The translations under genes and the position numbers were made by a program. A stretch of 64,000 nucleotides of DNA from Epiperipatus broadwayi (Eukaryota; Onychophora; Udeonychophora; Euonychophora; Peripatidae), in the NCBI GenBank assembly GCA_028023455.1, contig JAQFVV010006270.1:4552834-4616833 (forward strand), read 5' to 3'. Position 1 is the stretch's first letter; each line of letters starts with the position of its first letter. Positions 58,558 through 64,000 of the stretch are shown here, piece by piece. The notes below the pieces were generated by a model that made no database searches, was not told the DNA's origin, and worked only from the letters and a program-made list of their open reading frames with translations.

Positions 58558-58734
58558 TATTTGTATTTTCTTTAAACATCACATGATCACTATCTTCCAT
58601 GCTTGCTCATAACTGTTGTTAAAATAGGCAAAACTCTCTCCATACAGTAGTGCCACTCAAAGCAAGACAGAGTAATCAATGGATGCTTTGAGTGGCACTA
58701 CTGTATGGAGAGAGTTTTGCCTATTTTTATTTTC
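58558..58734. mobile_element. Family A foldback with 13-bp TSD in PLE copy B
   Basis: TATTTGTATTTTC (58558-58570) and TATTTTTATTTTC (58722-58734) flank it. PLE copy A has the single uninterrupted site at 55939-55951. The insert starts TTTAAACATCACATGATCAC and consists of the family A leader followed by an inverted copy of its inner part (AGTGCCACTCAAAGC / GCTTTGAGTGGCACT). No ribozyme core. Confidence 0.88.
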
Positions 58735-59258
58735 CATGTAGATAATGATTTGAAGAAAAATCAACTAGGCATATTTTATAAATATGACAATTTATTAAAT
58801 GATCAATATTACTATATGTAAATTATGAAAAGTTGAGCTTTTAAAAAAAAAATATTTTTTTTTAATTAAATGAATGTAAATTGTATAGTATGAATTACAA
58901 TATATATATATATAAAGGACACTGTACAGATTCAGAAGCTCATAGTATTTATATCTATTTATGGTTATATAAAATCAAGACAAAACATTAATAAAATGAA
59001 TTAAATAAATGAAGAATTATCTCATAAAATAGACAACAGCCAGAAAAAAAGTAAAAGAATTGTACCAGAAAATATAGAGCAATCAAAAATAGATAGAAAA
59101 AAAAATGAATGAAGAAACAGTCTTTGAAAATAGATAAAAACAGGTAGACAATGAAAGAGAGAATTAAAGTCATAAACCAAATGATAGAAGCAGCTAAAAT
59201 AGAAAATATTATGATTCAAGTTCAAAAAACAAAATAAAAAATCTGAAAACTATTTATT

Positions 59259-59424
59259 GAGAAAATATAAGAAGATACTGAAGTAATAGTAAAGCAGGTA
59301 AAAACAATGCCGGTAGTAAAAAAAAGAAGTTAAAAAAAAAAGAGAAAATATAAGAAGATACTGAAGTAATAGTAAAGCAGGTAAAAACAATGCCGGTAGT
59401 AAAAAAAAGAAGTTAAAAAAAAAA
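59259..59424 (+). repeat. 83-bp perfect tandem duplication
   Basis: The unit GAGAAAATATAAGAAG...GAAGTTAAAAAAAAAA occurs at 59259-59341 and 59342-59424 with no visible difference. Confidence 0.93.
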
Positions 59425-59559
59425 GAAATGCTGCAGCAAGGTTACCAAAAAATCCAAAAAAAAAAACAAAAAACAAGCAAATGAATGTATGTCAAAAAGC
59501 ATAAATCTTCAAAAGATCAAGTAAGAGATACTAAGCAGATCAAAAAGCCACAAAAAGGA

Positions 59560-60320
59560 TGAAACTCTGTCATATTACATAAGTGGAGACGCCAACAAAA
59601 AAAACACCCATAAACATTTTGAAAGAAAAAATAGACACACCAATAAAAGAAAAAATGGCTATAGAAAATCCAAGTTTAAACTCAAATAGCTGCAATAATG
59701 CATCTGCAATGGTTAAGCAGTTTTTACAAATAAAAATATTTAAATGCCAACGTGGAGAAACTCCAACAGGAGAACATTTGAATGGCTAATAGTAGTATTT
59801 TACCGTGAACCCAATGATAGAAGAAGATAAGCGGCCATTGCACAAAACTACTTGCAGGAAGTATCACAAGCTTAGTGCAAGGGTACAAGAATTCCCTCTT
59901 AAACAACTTCTGGATAGAAGACTATTAAGATGGAAGTATGTACCAAGTATACCAAGAAAAATATACAGCACATAACACTTATAAAACATTCTTCAGCAGG
60001 CAAGTGGTTAAATTATAAGTCTTAACAATCCACTCTTTATCAGAAAGCCAGATTATCCAAATAATATGACATAATTTCCCTATCAAGGTGAAGCAAATGC
60101 TTATTGGCATAGACTAATGAATTATTAAGTGGGTGGGCTAGTTATTAATTGCAGAAAATATAAGCTCACAACCATTTTATTATTCCGGACGAAAAGAAAG
60201 AATCAATTATCAAAAGTCAAAGAAGAGACTTATATGAGCAACCACTATGGTCCAACAGAAAGTAAAGGCAGGTCCACAAGAAATCTAAACCAGACAAAAA
60301 TAATTATAAGAATTAAAGCA
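59560..60320 (+). pseudogene. Unidentified degenerate coding remnant
   Basis: Lysine-rich readings in more than one frame suggest an old coding sequence: METPTKKTPINILKEK (59583), then after stops LDRRLLRWKYVPSIPRKIYS, and later YQGEANAYWHRLMNY and GGLVINCRKYKLTTIL. Codon content is less AT-biased than the surroundings and the readings run in the same strand order. I do not recognise the family. A mobile-element protein is most likely given the neighbourhood, but a host pseudogene cannot be excluded. Confidence 0.3.
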
Positions 60321-60400
60321 CTAAAACATCACATGATCACCATTTCCTATGCCTGCACAAACTGTTAAAATAGTAGCAAATTCTCCATACATGTAAGCTC
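60321..60400 (+). repeat. Family A end fragment
   Basis: AAAACATCACATGATCACCA, ACTGTTAAAATAG and AAATTCTCCATACATG match the family A leader. The rest is missing. Confidence 0.75.
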
Positions 60401-60459
60401 TTCACTCAAGATTTTCAAGTAATTGTAATTCACTTTGTGTTAACTGCATAGAATAAATT

Positions 60460-60505
60460 GATGATGATGATAATAATACTAATAATTATTATTATTATTA
60501 TTATA
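60460..60505. repeat. TGA/ATT triplet-rich tract
   Basis: TGATGATGATAATAATACT followed by ATTATTATTATTATT. It could be the tail of a SINE or RTE-type insertion. Confidence 0.6.
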
Positions 60506-60865
60506 TTTTGCACTAAATCTAAACCTTTTATTTTCTGTTTATGTATAGAATCTAGCCATTTATAGCCTGAAGAGTATTTAGACTAACTTATTCATATCTG
60601 CTACTATATCTTCATTCATTATATGCAGACACCTGTCAGAAAATTTTTTTTGCAGTGTTTGTTAGAAAAACAAAAGGTATAAATTATTTTATTTTTTGAT
60701 GTTTTGGACTAATGAATTGTCATACGTAAGTCATGTTATATGTCATTTTATTGGAAATTTTATACAAAATATAATGAACCTGTTAATAAAAAAACAAATT
60801 CAATTTATCTATTAAAATTTAATAAATCATTCCTAGTATATTGTAAATACCAAACTTTAAGATGT

Positions 60866-61135
60866 AATTAAAGAGGATTTGAACACAGATTTTAAAGCTT
60901 CCTTCAGCTATCCACTCCATCTTATATAAATGATACCAATGACCACACACATGTAAAAACAATAAATGATCTCCGATATACGTATAACAACTGATGAGTG
61001 CTGATTCAGTATGAAATACATATAGTGAAGATCATTGATTTTTTTCGCATGTGTGGTCATGTGTATCAGTTATATAAGATGGAATGGATAGTTAAATGAA
61101 GCTTGAAAGTCTGTGTTCAAATGCCCTTTAATTAC
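60866..61135. mobile_element. Family B foldback with ribozyme core at the apex
   Basis: Inverted arms of about 120 bp contain GGATTTGAACACAGATTTT, GACCACACACATGT and AATGATCT...GATCATT. At the apex, on the plus strand, CTGATGA (about 60993-60999), stem II GTGCT/AGTAT and GAAA are kept, followed by ATACATATA. The normal upstream strand of stem I is missing because the left arm is an inverted copy of the downstream half. Confidence 0.8.
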
Positions 61136-61139
61136 TATT

Positions 61140-61800
61140 AAAATTTAGAAATTCTGATGAAATATAAAAATAATTTTGAAAAATGTTAAAATATTTTTTT
61201 TTTTTTTAATTTTTGAATTTGTAATGAGGCTATATTTTTCAGCTTTATAATATTTCTTGATATTTTATCTTTCTGATAACATAAACTAAATGATTTTTCC
61301 ATAATGCTAATTGAAGTTATCTTAAAAATTCTATTTATACCAATTTTCCAAAAAATTCAATATGGCTGTCATTTCCCTGAATTAGTTTTAAAGACAAACT
61401 CAATAATAAACAAGAAGATTTATGAATAAATGATAGATTGCACAGGTAAGAAAAAAAAAACATTTTTTTCTGGCGATTATTCTGCAAGCCACGCTTAGCA
61501 CAAATGCTCTCCCCTGCAGTGGGTCATCATGCCCAAACTAAAGTTAGAACGAAAATAAGCTAATTGATAAGTTTCCAAAACAAAATATTAAAATAATGTT
61601 TGAAAACAAATTTGAAATTAATATCTTTAGTAATATTAGAAAAAATAAGTTAACAAAGAGGACGAATATGTATGGTGAACAAATAATGATGGAAAAACAA
61701 ATATTTTCCAATAAGTGTGATCAATAAAATACTCAGTGAGAAATTTTATTAGCGATCACATCAAATGGTTTTTAAAAAAGGTAAAACAGAAAACATGAAA
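61140..61800. other. AT-rich stretch, nothing recognised
   Basis: No gene, RNA or repeat family seen, apart from a GC-richer patch near 61490-61540. Confidence 0.4.
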
Positions 61801-61804
61801 ATAT

Positions 61805-61982
61805 AATTTAAAACAGGCAAAACTCTCCATACAGTAGTGCCACTCAGTGCCAACCAGAGTAATCAATGGATGCCAGAAGGCTTGTGCATAAAATCCCTAT
61901 CTAGTGCCTACTCATCCAATAACCCCAGACTAGCTGGTGGCTTGTGCTAGCATAAGAAATAATGATCATGTGATGTTTAGTG
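61805..61982 (-). mobile_element. Family A element, ribozyme core deleted
   Basis: The element is conserved from AACAGGCAAAACTCTCCATA to CTACTCATCCAATAACCCC and CAGACTAGC. It then jumps from the GTC cleavage region past the catalytic core to GCATAAGAAATAATGATCATG. The internal deletion removes GAAAC, stem II and CTGATGA. Confidence 0.82.
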
Positions 61983-61984
61983 GT

Positions 61985-63665
61985 TTAAAATATAATTTAT
62001 TTAAAAAGCAAATGAGAAAAATAATATATTAAGCAAATAAATAATGACTGAAAAACAAATATTTTAAATAAATATGAATGCAAATATTATATAAAAAATT
62101 AAATTAATGATAGCAATTACTAATTCAGTTTTGGCCAAAACGTTTGCACCAATGACATGTATTGAAAATCTTTGTTGTTCAATCATTGTATGTTTGCTAT
62201 AAATATTATTTCCAGATTTTTAAACATACATTATTTTCATACTTTTTAGCTTTACTTCCATACTAGTCATTTGCCATGAACATTAATAAAAAATTTTAAT
62301 GAATGTTCTCGGTAATATTTACCAAAAGTACTTGTTTTTCGATCATTTTTTGACTGCTAAACATATTTTAGCTTATTCTTACCTATTTTGGTATATAGAT
62401 TAGAATCAAATATTATAATAATTTAAAACTAAATATATTAATAATTATTCCTCATTTGTTTCTCTTCTATTTTATCAAGTTAAGAGTAATATAAGTTATA
62501 AAGCATCTGGCTGTCACAATGAAAAGCATCGTATGTATCAAGATGCTTAGTAGACAAATAATATGTTTTAGCTTCGTAATGCCTTTCAGTTAATAGTAGT
62601 CATAACATAAGCTATAAAAAATTAAACCTGCCTTTTATTAACTTTCGGTTTACTGACTCTTTATAAACACCTTGACATTTCAGACTATCTAAATCCTTCT
62701 AAGCTACTTACTAGACTTTTTTGATTTGCTGTTACCAACACATATCAACAATGACTTAGTTTGCTATTTGAAGCATTGATTAACTACTTAAAATTAAATC
62801 TGTAACTACATTCTTTAAAATGTATATATGTGCTGAAACAGTAAGGTCTGCTTTGCAGATCTTCGTTTCACCTTTTCTCATCTATTTCCTACCCTCATAC
62901 CTTAGTTTGAACCCCAATCTATCGTAGTGTGTCTGCAATACGCTTACATACCGAAAATCCCGCCTAATTTTAAACCACGAGTACAACTCTCGTATTATAT
63001 ATATAACTCATTCCCAAATAAATAAAAGATTATAGGTTATGTATATGTTCACATAATTTCGATTTATTAAAAAGTAGGTTATATAAGTCATAATTGCGCA
63101 CACACTATGATATGCATTTAAAACATATCAAAATTATAAATTGTTAAAGTTATTTTGTTTGAATCTATTTACAAATATATATTACCATCGTAATATATTT
63201 TGATTTAAAATAAAATTCATTAGTAAATATTCGTTTAGTAAATAGATTCAAATATTGCAATTTAAAAGTAAAATAATTTTAGTTTAATTTAATAAAAGTC
63301 ATTCCAAATATTTCTGTTAAAATAAATGAGGGACAATAGTTTAATTAGTTAATATTATATAAGTTTATCTAAAAACAGCAGATGTCCACTTAAGGTTTTC
63401 TTTAATTATAAAGAAGTAATTTTTAATTAAATCTAGTTTGTAATTCGAATGTTGACAGGGAAATTAACAAAAGAAATTAATTAATGTTGAATTCCTTTAG
63501 ACATTCGGATAGAATTAATTACAGCTGATAAGTCCGATATATTTTTGTAATGCTCCAGGGCAGTTCTATTGTTAATTTCTAATATAAAAAGGAGGGTTTT
63601 CTTTTGTTCTCCATTCTAATGTTTCTAAGAGAAATCATTCTGAGGTCTAATGTTTCTAACCAAAA
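61985..63665. other. AT-rich stretch, nothing recognised
   Basis: A less AT-rich patch lies at 62870-62995. No open frame, splice pair or repeat could be supported. Confidence 0.4.
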
Positions 63666-63672
63666 TTATTGT

Positions 63673-63882
63673 AGGAATTTGTAAATCTTGTCATGACGGA
63701 GTAGAGCGCAAGAAGGCTATTTCTCTCCGGAATGGTCATATGCTGCCATAGACCATCGGAAGTTATCACACAAGGAACCCTGGAACTGCTGCTGCAAAAA
63801 ATATGAACATTTCCAGATTTTGCTGTTAAATTATATAAAAACCTGCCGACCATCAATCTACCTGAAAATGTTTCTCCAGAGG
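63673..63882. other. GC-enriched exon candidate, strand uncertain
   Basis: Plus strand: an acceptor-like AATTATTGTAG|G precedes the reading ICKSCHDGVERKKAISLRNG, which stops near 63750, and a donor-like AGAG|GTAACC lies at 63880. Minus strand: a 66-codon frame (63656-63856) follows an acceptor-like TTTTCAG and another at TTTTTTGCAG, reading RVPCVITSDGLWQHMTIPER and ending at a stop. Base composition is clearly less AT-rich than the flanks. No domain is recognised, and the CxxC on the plus strand is too little to assign. Confidence 0.25.
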
Positions 63883-64000
63883 TAACCCTAAATTAACCCA
63901 AGAGCTCTTGTGATAACTAACATGCTATAGCTATTTTAAATTGTTTTCTGATATTCCACATAACTTTATTATGTATTTCTTTTAAATATAATCAACATTT

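Larger units (their letters stand above)
57605..58978 (+). mobile_element. Penelope-like element copy B, decayed
   Basis: This is the less interrupted of two related copies about 2.7 kb apart. It starts AAGTACACACAAATTTAAAT and runs through the C-terminal coding part to GGTTATATAAAATC. A 151-bp family A foldback (58571-58721) is inserted near the end. The reverse transcriptase domain is not present, so this is a 5'-truncated or eroded PLE. Confidence 0.75.

Overview
The window is AT-rich nuclear DNA from a metazoan, most likely an invertebrate. The evidence is the mix of repeats: short tRNA-derived SINEs with target-site duplications (TSDs), RTE-like and Jockey/CR1-like LINEs, Penelope-like elements (PLEs) with a GIY-YIG endonuclease, hAT and pogo/Tigger DNA transposons, and many hammerhead ribozyme repeats. 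A cnidarian, flatworm or mollusc would fit, but the sequence alone does not fix the phylum. I find no complete host protein gene. Almost every long open frame is an accident of AT-rich DNA or a piece of a decayed mobile element. Two promoter/first-exon candidates (7.1-7.5 kb and 8.36-8.47 kb) and one GC-enriched exon candidate (63.7-63.9 kb) are the only possible host gene parts.

The main result is a set of hammerhead ribozyme (HHR) repeats in three sequence families. Family A includes an 847-bp element at 10727-11573. It holds five tandem ~150-bp units, each with a hammerhead fold on the minus strand, between perfect 14-bp TSDs. This is the architecture of a retrozyme, a non-autonomous retroelement that carries ribozymes. 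Family B is about 430 bp long, with copies at 28 kb and 56 kb and foldback derivatives at 0.2, 34 and 61 kb. Family C lies at 17, 23, 24, 41 and 44 kb. Several copies are large palindromes. Insertion by a target-copying mechanism is shown by TSDs of 12-14 bp, and by two related PLE copies (54.9-56.7 kb and 57.6-59.0 kb) in which each copy holds one ribozyme-family insertion and the other keeps the empty site. PLEs are the proposed mobilisers of animal retrozymes, so partner and passenger sit side by side here.

Layout. 0-2.3 kb: foldback repeat, SINE, otherwise AT-rich. 2.3-4.2 kb: degenerate tandem array with strong T/G strand bias. 4.8-6.2 kb: minisatellite and a family A palindrome. 6.2-9.9 kb: mostly single-copy with the promoter candidates. 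10-13.4 kb: SINEs, the retrozyme array and a 196-bp tandem duplication. 14.8-15.8 kb: hAT element with tandem duplication. 17-28 kb: family C palindromes, hAT MITE and seven SINE copies. 28-33.6 kb: family B ribozyme, RTE-like LINE interrupted by a foldback, PLE endonuclease relic and a tandem array. 34-46.8 kb: hairpin, inverted-repeat elements, LINE and pogo relics. 47-49 kb: family A ribozyme and family D inverted repeats. 50.4-52.6 kb: Jockey/CR1-like LINE broken by a SINE. 53.4-61.9 kb: family D ends, the two PLE copies with nested insertions, an unidentified coding relic and foldbacks. 62-64 kb: AT-rich with one exon candidate.
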